Origin: Candidatus Tharpella sp.
Lineage (GTDB): Bacteria; Desulfobacterota; Anaeroferrophillalia; Anaeroferrophillales; Tharpellaceae
DNA length: 7,885 nt
Reading direction: 5' to 3'
Assembly: GCA_021163565.1 (NCBI GenBank)
Contig: JAGGTT010000154.1
Span: 1-7,885, forward strand
Made by a program: the position numbers and the translations under genes. The notes under the pieces were generated by a model. The model had not been told where the DNA came from. It was given only the letters and a program-made list of their open reading frames with translations, and did not search any database. This document shows positions 1 to 5,899 of this stretch, piece after piece; position 1 is the stretch's first letter; each line of letters begins with the position of its first letter.

Positions 1-243
1 ACGCACCATAATAGCATGGAAGCCATATCCGCGACGAAAAAAAAGCTCTTCAGTGAAATTTCTGGCGAAGGCTTCATCATCCAGAAATCCCTTTTCGAGC
101 AAACGCCTGATCGCTGCATCTATCTCAGGCGCGGAGAAATCCCGCAGCTTAAGTTTGTTTATCAGCTCCTGTTTGCCATGCGCCCGGCGGGCCAGAAGCT
201 CCTGGGCTTTCCACCAAGCTGAAACCGGAGCTTTGGGGCTCAT
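1..243 (-). CDS. recX: RecX family regulatory protein, N-terminal part (cut by the window edge)
   Basis: This is the N-terminal 81 residues of a RecX-type protein, read leftward from ATG at 243-241 and still open at base 1. RecX binds RecA filaments and modulates (usually inhibits) recombinase activity in the cytoplasm. The visible part has the family's first helical repeat: residues 13-25 (AQELLARRAHGKQ), then KLKLRDFS and EIDAAIRRLLEKGFLDDEAFA around residues 31-60, and a FFRRGYG segment near residues 68-74. Its ATG overlaps the stop of the upstream PilT/PilU-family ATPase as ATGA, so translation is probably coupled. The ribosome binding site is weak, which fits coupling. Two genes upstream lies recA, the expected partner. 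The call rests on motif resemblance plus context; the C-terminal two thirds are not visible. Confidence 0.85.
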   Translation of the reverse strand, partial: MSPKAPVSAWWKAQELLARRAHGKQELINKLKLRDFSAPEIDAAIRRLLEKGFLDDEAFARNFTEELFFRRGYGFHAIMVR

Positions 244-1406
244 TTAGCAAATCTTTCGACATCCGTTTCAGCGCCATCCGTTTCATCATTCGTTCCGTCA
301 AAAGCATCCCAGCTCGTGTCCGAAGTCGAACTGACACCCTCAACTTTAAGCAGGAAGTCATCCGGGTTACTACTCTGGAGCAGGGCTTCATCGTATGAAA
401 TCATACCACTGCGATAGTGGCTTAATATCGACTGGTCGAATGACTGCATACCGTAGATTGCCTGTCCTTTCAAGATTGCATCATTAATCTCTACCGTTTT
501 ATCGGGATCACAGATACACTCACGCACGATCGGCGTGTTTACCATAACCTCAACCGCCGGAATCCGGCCTTTTCCATCACAACGATCGATCAGGCGCTGT
601 GAGATAACCCCGCGCATGATACTCGCCAACTGCAACCTTACCTGCGGCTGTTGATGCGGCTCAAAAGCTGAAACAATCCGGTTAACCGTCTCAACGGCAT
701 CGATAGTATGCAACGTACTTAAAACCAGATGGCCGGTTTCAGCCGCCGTCAGGGCGATCTCAATGGTCTCCAGATCACGCATCTCTCCGACCAGAATGAT
801 ATCTGGATCCTGCCTTAAAGCTGCACGCAGAGCCAATGCATAAGTGGTTGTATCAAAACCGATCTCACGCTGATTTATAATACTTCTATTATCGCGATGC
901 AGGTACTCGATGGGATCTTCAATCGTGATAATATTTTCACTGCGGTTATTATTGACATAATCTATCATTGCCGCCAGGGTTGTACTCTTGCCACTTCCGG
1001 TCGTACCGGTCACCAGAATCAGACCACGGCGGTATTCATCAATCATTTTCTCGACAACCGGCGGCATGTGCAGTGAAGCAAAATCTAGGACCTCGAAAGA
1101 GATCGCCCGCATGGCAATTACCAGGGAACCTCTCTGTTGATAGATATTAACCCGGAAACGTCCGATCCCGGGAATTCCGTAACCCAGATCAACCTCATGA
1201 AATTCACTAAAATGCACCTTCTGAGACGGCTCCATCATCTGATCCGCCATCTCCTTCAGGTTTTCATCATTGAGACGGGCGAAATCCTTGAACGGATAAA
1301 GCTTACCATCAACCCGGACAATCGGCGGCGAGCCGACTTTTAGATGGATATCAGAAGCCTGGAATTTAAGTGCAGTCTGGAGAATTTTATGAAATAGTTC
1401 AATCAT
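240..1406 (-). CDS. PilT/PilU-family type IV pilus retraction ATPase
   Basis: A 388-residue hexameric secretion-superfamily ATPase of the kind that powers pilus retraction at the cytoplasmic face of the inner membrane. Visible motifs, in order: the N-terminal ASDIHLKVG segment (17-25); Walker A GTTGSGKS (134-141); the Asp box EDPIEYLH (163-170); Walker B DIILVGEMRD (202-211); and the His box GHLVLSTLHT (225-234). The C-terminal part (RIPAVEVMVNTP at 281-292, then YGMQSFDQSI and a SYDEAL segment at 318-342) resembles PilU more than PilT. The last 30 or so residues are an acidic, Ser/Thr-rich tail. The ATG at 1406-1404 follows AGGTGA at suitable spacing. No other pilus genes are in the window. 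The gene lies between recA and recX and overlaps recX by four bases. I leave the symbol blank because PilT and PilU paralogues cannot be separated here. Confidence 0.93.
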   Translation of the reverse strand: MIELFHKILQTALKFQASDIHLKVGSPPIVRVDGKLYPFKDFARLNDENLKEMADQMMEPSQKVHFSEFHEVDLGYGIPGIGRFRVNIYQQRGSLVIAMRAISFEVLDFASLHMPPVVEKMIDEYRRGLILVTGTTGSGKSTTLAAMIDYVNNNRSENIITIEDPIEYLHRDNRSIINQREIGFDTTTYALALRAALRQDPDIILVGEMRDLETIEIALTAAETGHLVLSTLHTIDAVETVNRIVSAFEPHQQPQVRLQLASIMRGVISQRLIDRCDGKGRIPAVEVMVNTPIVRECICDPDKTVEINDAILKGQAIYGMQSFDQSILSHYRSGMISYDEALLQSSNPDDFLLKVEGVSSTSDTSWDAFDGTNDETDGAETDVERFAK

Positions 1407-1417
1407 GATTCACCTAG

Positions 1418-1432
1418 TCCGGTTCCACCGGA
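1418..1432 (-). promoter_or_regulatory. Small CCGG hairpin just upstream of the ATPase ribosome binding site
   Basis: A perfect 6-bp inverted repeat (TCCGGT / ACCGGA) with a 3-base loop sits directly before the TAGGTGA ribosome binding site of the ATPase gene (1410-1416). No T-run follows it, so it is not a typical intrinsic terminator. It could influence translation initiation or mRNA ends. A similar stem precedes recA. Function is inferred only from position. Confidence 0.35.
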
Positions 1433-1455
1433 GTCAAAACTGAATTAAAGATTTT

Positions 1456-1512
1456 ATTTTGTCAATCTGCGACTATTTTGTCAATCTGCGACTATTCTGT
1501 CGGTCTGCACCG
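1456..1512 (-). repeat. 19-bp tandem repeat in the recA-ATPase spacer, each full copy containing TTGACA
   Basis: Two identical 19-bp copies (1456-1474 and 1475-1493) are followed by a degenerate third (1494-1512; 13 of 19 bases match). On the coding (minus) strand each full copy contains TTGACAAAAT, a consensus -35 hexamer. From the upstream TTGACA, a 17-base spacer leads to CAAAAT, a 4/6 match to a -10 element. The block may therefore carry a promoter for the ATPase-recX pair, or be a protein-binding array. It begins about 50 bases upstream of the ATPase start and just after the recA stop codon. The repeat is directly visible; the promoter reading is tentative. Confidence 0.7.
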
Positions 1513-1530
1513 CTGACAACATCGACTCGA

Positions 1531-2568
1531 TTACTCTTTTCCCGGAACTGCCGCCTTCGATTTATCGCCTCCGGCAACTGGGATTGAGTAGAACTCCCGC
1601 ACCTTCAACTCCATTTCATCAAGGATATCAAGATTTTCTTTGAGATGACTACGAACAAAATCACGCCCCTGTCCCAGACGCTCACCATTGTATGAGTACC
1701 ATGAACCACTCTTTTCGGCAACTCCACAATCAACCGCAAGATCAAGAACATCACCGGCTTTTGATATACCCTCACCAAAAAGTATATCAAACCGGGCCTC
1801 CTTAAAAGGCGGGGCAACTTTGTTTTTTACAACCTTGACCCGGGTGGCATTACCAAGAACATCATCACCTTTTTTGATGGTTCCGGTCCGCCGAATTTCA
1901 AGACGCACTGTGGAGTAGAATTTCAGAGCGTTTCCTCCGGTCGTCGTCTCCGGATTGCCGAACATTACCCCGATCTTCATCCGGATCTGGTTGATAAAAA
2001 TAACTGTGGCCTTCGATTTACTGATCGCTGCCACCAGTTTCCTCAAGGCCTGCGACATGAGTCGGGCCTGCAGTCCCATATGCGAGTCACCCATATCACC
2101 CTCAATCTCAGCCCGAGGAACCAGAGCCGCAACTGAATCGACAACCACCACATCAATAGCCCCGCTCCGCACCAGAATTTCGGTTATTTCCAGAGCCTGC
2201 TCCCCGGTGTCAGGTTGGGAGACCAGCAGATCATCAACATTGACCCCAAGTTTACGTGCGTAAATAACATCTAAAGCATGTTCAGCATCAATAAAAGCGG
2301 CAACCCCGCCGACCTTCTGGGCTTCAGCGACTATACTCAGAGCCAAAGTTGTTTTACCTGAAGATTCAGGACCGTAAACTTCGATCACCCGGCCCCGGGG
2401 AATCCCGCCGACCCCCAAAGCGATATCAAGACTTAGGGAACCGGTTGAAATCACATCAATTCCCTGCGCCCGGGATTCATCACCAAGACGCATAATTGAA
2501 CCCTTGCCAAACTCCTTCTCAATCTGACTGACCGCCATATCCATCGCACGCAGACGATTCTTATCCAT
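1531..2568 (-). CDS. recA: Recombinase RecA
   Basis: A 345-residue RecA, the ATP-dependent strand-exchange protein and activator of LexA self-cleavage. The frame stays open for 20 further codons upstream, but I place the start at ATG 2568-2566: it gives the canonical [21 protein letters not shown]-terminus and has AGGAG six bases ahead. Motifs: Walker [10 protein letters not shown] (66-74), the DAEHALD segment (94-100), Walker B-like [10 protein letters not shown] (140-149), L1 region around [10 protein letters not shown] (156-165), [10 protein letters not shown] (191-200) and L2 around [16 protein letters not shown] (203-218). Two mild oddities: the usual Pro after AEHALD is Val (V101), and the C-terminus is short and of mixed charge, without the long acidic tail of Escherichia coli RecA. 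Downstream genes are the pilus ATPase and recX. A weak promoter lies in the 88 bases before the palindromic element. Confidence 0.98.
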   Translation of the reverse strand: MDKNRLRAMDMAVSQIEKEFGKGSIMRLGDESRAQGIDVISTGSLSLDIALGVGGIPRGRVIEVYGPESSGKTTLALSIVAEAQKVGGVAAFIDAEHALDVIYARKLGVNVDDLLVSQPDTGEQALEITEILVRSGAIDVVVVDSVAALVPRAEIEGDMGDSHMGLQARLMSQALRKLVAAISKSKATVIFINQIRMKIGVMFGNPETTTGGNALKFYSTVRLEIRRTGTIKKGDDVLGNATRVKVVKNKVAPPFKEARFDILFGEGISKAGDVLDLAVDCGVAEKSGSWYSYNGERLGQGRDFVRSHLKENLDILDEMELKVREFYSIPVAGGDKSKAAVPGKE

Positions 2569-2580
2569 AAAAAACTCCTG

Positions 2581-2599
2581 TTCCGGCTTCAAACCGGAA
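2581..2599 (-). promoter_or_regulatory. CCGG hairpin immediately upstream of the recA ribosome binding site
   Basis: TTCCGG and CCGGAA (6-bp perfect stem, 7-base loop) end one base before the CAGGAG ribosome binding site of recA. The hairpin would form in the 5' leader of the recA mRNA and is similar in sequence and position to the one before the pilus ATPase gene. A role in translation or mRNA stability is inferred, not shown. Confidence 0.35.
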
Positions 2600-2628
2600 T
2601 ATGTAAAAGTATTGTCTAAATATTTCAA
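2600..2628 (-). promoter_or_regulatory. recA: Candidate recA promoter
   Basis: On the minus strand, TTGAAA (2628-2623, a 5/6 match to the -35 consensus) is followed after 17 bases by TACATA (2605-2600), which matches the -10 consensus at only 3 of 6 positions. It lies between the recA start and the palindromic element, the only space available for a dedicated promoter outside that element. I see no clear LexA box of the E. coli (CTGT-N8-ACAG) or Gram-positive (GAAC-N4-GTTC) type in this stretch. Confidence 0.3.
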
Positions 2629-2655
2629 GTCTCATAAAGTTGCTATCATATTTAA

Positions 2656-2798
2656 AGGGTGTCTTGAAAAATTAGAATTTTTGTTCGAGTACAAGGCAGG
2701 TGAAGATTTTAACCGCAAGAATACATTAAGTATTTTGAGGATTAAAATTTGAGCCTAACGCAGTAATCGGACAAAAAGGCAATTTTTCAAGGTACCCT
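2656..2798. repeat. 143-bp palindromic, MITE/REP-like element between pgpA and recA
   Basis: The ends are 18-base inverted arms (2656-2673 and 2781-2798) identical at 16 of 18 positions, and both differences would be G-U pairs in RNA. Further in, TTTTTGTTCGA near 2678-2688 is roughly complementary to TCGGACAAAAA (2767-2777). The core is a second nested hairpin: ATTTTAA (2706-2712) with TTAAAAT (2742-2748), then AATAC (2720-2724) with GTATT (2730-2734) around a 5-base loop. The whole unit could fold into one long cruciform or RNA hairpin and has no coding capacity. Its right end contains the pgpA stop codon (TAG, 2799-2797). This is the architecture of a non-autonomous mobile palindrome. I recognise no named family, and no second copy lies in this window. 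Confidence 0.75.
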
Positions 2799-3255
2799 AA
2801 ACAAAAAACAGCTGCATAACCACCCAAGTCATAACCCCGGCAACCAGATCATCAGCGATGACACCCAGTCCACCGGGCAGATTTTCCTCACACCAATTCG
2901 CTGGAAATGGTTTGATAATGTCAAAAAACCTGAAAATTACAAACGCTGCCAAAGCATTACCAAAAGTTAAGGGAACCCCGACCAGGGCCAGCATCAGACC
3001 GACAATTTCATCAATAACAATTACCGGGCTGTCAACCACACCGAACAGTTTTCCGGCCTCGTCGGCGATCCATATTGCAAATCCCGAGAGCAGCAGAACC
3101 AGCAGCAGATACCAACCGTTACTGACCCAGGCTAAAAGAAACCATAAAGGCAGAGCCCCAAGCGAGCCCCAGGTACCCGGTACTTTCGGCAACACCCCCA
3201 AGCCGCAACCTGAAGCCAGAAACAAAATCCAGTCAGTTTTTTTCGTCTCGTTCAC
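2797..3255 (-). CDS. pgpA: Phosphatidylglycerophosphatase A
   Basis: A 152-residue inner-membrane enzyme that dephosphorylates phosphatidylglycerophosphate to phosphatidylglycerol, the last step of PG synthesis. Family signatures are clear: LPKVPGTWGSLGALP (22-36), IDEIVG (81-86), RFFDIIKPFP (109-118) and GGLGVIADDLVAG (128-140), including the acidic residues expected to bind the metal. Hydrophobic stretches at about 33-64, 86-110 and 137-152 match a small multi-pass protein. The start is GTG at 3255-3253, with AGGGAG nine bases upstream; I see no in-frame ATG with a better site. The stop codon falls inside the outer arm of the palindromic element, so the last residues (LFFV) may have been altered by its insertion, although the length is close to normal. 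In many bacteria cinA follows pgpA before recA; here it is absent. Confidence 0.93.
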   Translation of the reverse strand: MNETKKTDWILFLASGCGLGVLPKVPGTWGSLGALPLWFLLAWVSNGWYLLLVLLLSGFAIWIADEAGKLFGVVDSPVIVIDEIVGLMLALVGVPLTFGNALAAFVIFRFFDIIKPFPANWCEENLPGGLGVIADDLVAGVMTWVVMQLFFV

Positions 3256-3295
3256 TATATGTTGCTCCCTGCATCCTCATAGGCAAACTCTTTTT

Positions 3296-3324
3296 TTCTT
3301 AACCAAAGGGGGCCTATTTGTCAA
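3296..3324 (-). promoter_or_regulatory. pgpA: Candidate pgpA promoter
   Basis: On the minus strand a perfect -35 hexamer TTGACA (3324-3319) is followed after exactly 17 bases by TAAGAA (3301-3296), a poor -10 match. It ends about 40 bases before the pgpA GTG. The position is good and the -10 is weak, so this is a tentative call. Confidence 0.4.
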
Positions 3325-3640
3325 TTTTCAGTTACTGCCTGATTCGTCGTATCTACTCAACCAGAATCACCGACAGACTGATTCCCGGCCTTAACCCGTC
3401 AGCTATAACGCACGGAATTCATACTCTTTTGAAAACCTTTCGCCTTATCCATATAACCCATAGTTAAATCTAAGTAAATAGCTGTTTGAATCTGACCGTA
3501 TTTTTTTTTCAAAATAGATGATTAAACCAACCAGCAGACCCAGAAAACCAGGGACAAAATGCAGCACACAACCCGAACTGAGACCGCCCGCCGGCAAGAG
3601 ATCATCCGCTTCAGAAAACCGGCTCAAAAGGCAAAAACAC
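3325..3640. other. Intergenic stretch with no convincing gene
   Basis: Between the candidate pgpA promoter and the candidate promoter of the aminotransferase gene there is roughly 315 bp with no recognisable gene or RNA. The composition is mixed, with several short A/T runs and no long palindrome. The only open frame with any protein-like character is the 60-codon TTG-initiated frame listed separately. I see no tRNA, riboswitch or strong terminator fold. Confidence 0.5.
3445..3627 (-). CDS. Possible small membrane protein (doubtful)
   Basis: A 60-codon frame beginning with TTG. Residues about 19-39 are hydrophobic (GCVLHFVPGFLGLLVGLIIY), followed by FEKKIRSD, which looks like one membrane segment followed by a positively charged stretch. 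Against it: no convincing ribosome binding site, a TTG start, no family I recognise, and a position inside the non-coding region upstream of a divergent gene. It could also be a decayed fragment or chance. I give it low weight. Confidence 0.2.
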   Translation of the reverse strand: MSRFSEADDLLPAGGLSSGCVLHFVPGFLGLLVGLIIYFEKKIRSDSNSYLLRFNYGLYG

Positions 3641-3669
3641 TTGACTTTAGCTTGACCTCATCGTATTGA
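3641..3669 (+). promoter_or_regulatory. Candidate promoter for the aminotransferase operon
   Basis: TTGACT (3641-3646, 5/6 match) is followed after 17 bases by TATTGA (3664-3669, matching only the first three bases of TATAAT). A second TTGACC starts eleven bases downstream at 3652, giving two overlapping -35-like elements in the same direction. The start codon is about 60 bases further on. Confidence 0.33.
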
Positions 3670-3730
3670 ATTGCTGGATAACAGCTACCGCCTTCAATCT
3701 GCAACCAGAACCAGAACAGGAAATCATAAA

Positions 3731-4570
3731 ATGTTGGAGCTTGCCTATATTAATGACTCTTTTATCCCTCTGGAGAAAGCGTCAGTACCGATAAATGACC
3801 GGGGCTACCTTTTTGCCGATGGCATCTATGAAGTAATCATCACCTGTAATTCCATACTTTTCGGGCTTGATGAACACCTGAACAGACTGCAGCGAAGTGC
3901 CGATGCCATCTCACTTGAACTGCCGGCTTCACTTGATGAGATCAGCAAGATCATTGAAACCGGAATTAAAAAAGCCGGTTTTTCCGAAAGTATGGTCTAT
4001 ATCCAGATAACCCGAGGCGTAGCACCCCGACGGCATAACTATTCTACAGGTATTCAAGCAACCCTGGTCATGACATTCAGAGCCCGGCCCGAATATGCTC
4101 CTGAACTTTTCAACCAGGGGGTCGCGATAATTACGGTTCCGGAAATCCGCTGGAGCCGTTGTGATATTAAAAGCACCGCGCTTCTGCCAAATGTTATGAT
4201 GAAACAAAAAGCGACCGATAAAGGATGTCAGGAGGCACTGTTTGTCACTGCGGACAAGATCGTCCACGAGTGTACTACCGCCAATATCTTTATCGTCAAA
4301 AATGATATCCTCTACACGCCACCTGCCGATCGGCAGATATTAAACGGTATCACTCGTTCATTCATTCTGGAACAGGCAGAGCGGCACAATATCGGCTGCG
4401 TTGAAAAAGAGTGTTACTACGATGAACTCTGCCAGGCTGACGAGGTCTTTATAACCAGTTCGACGATTGACCTGATGCCGGTTGTCAAAATTGACGATTT
4501 CATTATCAACACGGGTCAACCGGGACCTATAAGTCTGCGGGTCAGGAACTTTTTCCCAACCAGGACCTAA
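3731..4570 (+). CDS. Fold-type IV PLP aminotransferase, D-amino acid transaminase-like
   Basis: A 279-residue class IV aminotransferase. The frame extends 20 codons upstream to a TTG, but the family start matches ATG 3731 (MLELAYINDSF), preceded by AGGA about nine bases away. Key features: NDRGYLFADGIYE (22-34), the RCDIKS segment with the Schiff-base lysine K147, E180 in IVHECTTAN (the PLP nitrogen contact), and NGITRS (205-210). The PRRH segment (99-102) keeps an Arg and a His at the positions used by Bacillus D-amino acid transaminase to bind the substrate carboxylate, and Y33 matches its active-site Tyr. I therefore favour transamination between D-alanine and 2-oxoglutarate, which yields D-glutamate for peptidoglycan. 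Branched-chain transaminase or aminodeoxychorismate lyase are the alternatives in this fold. It is followed 44 bases later by a TIM-barrel gene on the same strand. Confidence 0.82.
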   Translation: MLELAYINDSFIPLEKASVPINDRGYLFADGIYEVIITCNSILFGLDEHLNRLQRSADAISLELPASLDEISKIIETGIKKAGFSESMVYIQITRGVAPRRHNYSTGIQATLVMTFRARPEYAPELFNQGVAIITVPEIRWSRCDIKSTALLPNVMMKQKATDKGCQEALFVTADKIVHECTTANIFIVKNDILYTPPADRQILNGITRSFILEQAERHNIGCVEKECYYDELCQADEVFITSSTIDLMPVVKIDDFIINTGQPGPISLRVRNFFPTRT

Positions 4571-4614
4571 ACTGATTCCAACATTAATCATAGATAAAGC
4601 CCGGCGACCTTAAT

Positions 4615-5454
4615 ATGCATGCCCCCTCTCCATTACCATCAGGTAAATCTCTCCCGAAGAGAAAGGTTGTCCTTTCAGCCGGCACTCTCTATACGAGAGA
4701 GATCACGGATATCTTCAAGATTGCGGATGAATGCGGCTATGATGGGGTTGAACTGATTATAAACACCCTGTTTGAAAATCGGGATCCCCATAAAATTATA
4801 AAGAAGTTACTTGAAATATGCCCGATAGAGTCAATTCATGCCCCTTTTTTCAAATTACACAAATGGGGTCACGGCGGCATGTCTCTGCTGAGATGCATTA
4901 CCTTAGCCCGCGATTTAGAGATTCCTCTAGTCAACTTCCATCCCCCCCTGTGGTTCCCGCCGGAGTTCACCTTCTGGCGCTGGTTCCACCAGATTGAAGA
5001 CTACCAGAAACTGGTCAGCGACAGCAAAGTAATTGTTACCATAGAAAATATGCCTTATGTCGGCAACCGTATCCGTTTCAACCCTAATATTCTAAAAAAA
5101 TCATCGGAGATGTTAAGTTTCATAGAAAAGCACAATCTTTTCATGACCTTTGACACAACCCACATCGGATCTCACAACCCCAATTTCCTCGGAGAATTCC
5201 AACGACTTCTGGTCAGCGGCAGAGTCAGAAATATCCATTTCAGTGATTATGGACATAAACGCGAGCACCTCTTCCCCGGCCGCGGCATTCTCCCTCTGAC
5301 CCGTTTTCTCTACCTGCTTAATGATCGTAATTATGAAGGCGCGGTGACTCTGGAACTAAGCCCGACTGAGCTACCCCAGGAAAGGGATCAAATTATCGAA
5401 AGACTGATTGAAGTAAATAAATATTTGCGGAAAGAGCTGGGGTTGGAACCGTAG
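4615..5454 (+). CDS. Xylose isomerase-like TIM-barrel protein (sugar phosphate isomerase/epimerase or AP endonuclease 2 superfamily)
   Basis: A 279-residue protein with the pattern of the AP_endonuc_2/xylose isomerase-like superfamily. It opens with VVLSAGTLY (18-25) and GYDGVEL (41-47), then SIHAPF (73-78), NFHPP (107-111), VTIENMPY (141-148), MTFDTTHIGS (177-186), NIHFSDYG (206-213) and VTLELSP (244-250). The strand-end acidic and His residues (E46, H109, E144, D180, H183, H208, E247) are spaced as for a divalent metal site. The reaction cannot be told from sequence: members act on sugars, sugar phosphates, inositols or damaged DNA. No signal peptide is seen, so it is cytoplasmic. The ATG at 4615 has no good ribosome binding site, and the first 15 residues are outside the conserved fold. 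The 44-base gap after the aminotransferase suggests one operon. Confidence 0.8.
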   Translation: MHAPSPLPSGKSLPKRKVVLSAGTLYTREITDIFKIADECGYDGVELIINTLFENRDPHKIIKKLLEICPIESIHAPFFKLHKWGHGGMSLLRCITLARDLEIPLVNFHPPLWFPPEFTFWRWFHQIEDYQKLVSDSKVIVTIENMPYVGNRIRFNPNILKKSSEMLSFIEKHNLFMTFDTTHIGSHNPNFLGEFQRLLVSGRVRNIHFSDYGHKREHLFPGRGILPLTRFLYLLNDRNYEGAVTLELSPTELPQERDQIIERLIEVNKYLRKELGLEP

Positions 5455-5509
5455 CAATAAGCTTACTGCTAAGTCAGATAAAATACGACCGGCAACGATT
5501 TTTTACGGC

Positions 5510-5554
5510 GTTCCAAACCGAATTGAGTTTCAAGACATAATCAGATTTTGGAAC
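5510..5554. terminator. Inverted repeat between convergent genes, possible bidirectional terminator
   Basis: GTTCCAAA (5510-5517) and TTTGGAAC (5547-5554) are a perfect 8-bp inverted repeat separated by 29 bases, lying between the TIM-barrel gene and the STAS gene, which converge. The loop is long and no strong T-run adjoins either side, so terminator function is only a guess from location. Confidence 0.25.
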
Positions 5555-5559
5555 AGGGA

Positions 5560-5838
5560 TTATTTAACCGTCAGAATTTCAGTCAGATTATAGAGTTCAA
5601 AAAACTGAAGTAGTTTTTTTGAGACATTAACCAGAACCATCTCCGCATCACGCTCACTCATTTTTTTCTGCGCGCTGACTATCGAACCTAAAGCACTGGA
5701 GTTTAGATAGGTCACTCTCTCCATATCAAGCACCAGCTTTTTCGCACCGCTGTCAACCGCCACGATCAGATCTTGAGAAAACTCATCCCAGGTTTCAATA
5801 TTTGTGACATCACCTTTTAACGCTAATCTTGCTTCCAT
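5560..5838 (-). CDS. STAS-domain protein, anti-anti-sigma factor-like
   Basis: A 92-residue stand-alone STAS domain covering nearly its whole length. The hallmark helix start LNSSALGSIV (45-54) follows strand LVLDMERVTYL (35-45). In SpoIIAA the equivalent is DSSGL, whose first Ser is phosphorylated by the anti-sigma kinase; here S47 is the matching residue and the preceding Asp is Asn (N46). Such proteins bind anti-sigma factors, or serve in other partner-switching or membrane-transport complexes. No kinase, phosphatase or sigma factor is in the window, so the partner is unknown. The ATG at 5838-5836 has a strong GGAGGAG ribosome binding site. It lies 61 bases downstream of the PF06695-like membrane protein on the same strand and may be co-transcribed with it. 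Confidence 0.87.
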   Translation of the reverse strand: MEARLALKGDVTNIETWDEFSQDLIVAVDSGAKKLVLDMERVTYLNSSALGSIVSAQKKMSERDAEMVLVNVSKKLLQFFELYNLTEILTVK

Positions 5839-5899
5839 CAGGCTCCTCCGGTAAAACTGCCAGATAAAAATTAAACCATATTTTTATAAAAAAAGTATC

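Noticed and set aside
1955..2263. Plus-strand open frame inside recA
   Set aside because: Low-complexity Ser/Thr/Arg/Ile translation, fully antisense to conserved RecA coding sequence; no independent evidence.
2569..2628. Extended RecA N-terminus of 20 further residues
   Set aside because: The internal ATG gives the canonical RecA start and has AGGAG at ideal spacing, while the extension covers the leader hairpin and candidate promoter.
2675..2687. GAAT-N4-GTTC resembling a Gram-positive type SOS box upstream of recA
   Set aside because: It has one mismatch in the half-sites and lies within the palindromic element, whose own symmetry explains the sequence; a LexA site here would need conservation evidence.
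2858..3394. A long plus-strand open frame opposite pgpA
   Set aside because: It is antisense to a clear pgpA, its product is Ser/Thr/Pro-rich without domains, and it lacks a ribosome binding site; it is a shadow of pgpA codon usage.
3671..3730. Extended N-terminus of the aminotransferase from TTG
   Set aside because: The first conserved strand begins right at ATG 3731, which has its own AGGA; the extension is not family-like.
3929..4267. Minus-strand 112-codon frame inside the aminotransferase gene
   Set aside because: No recognisable domain, and the sense strand encodes an intact conserved enzyme; treated as an overlap artefact.
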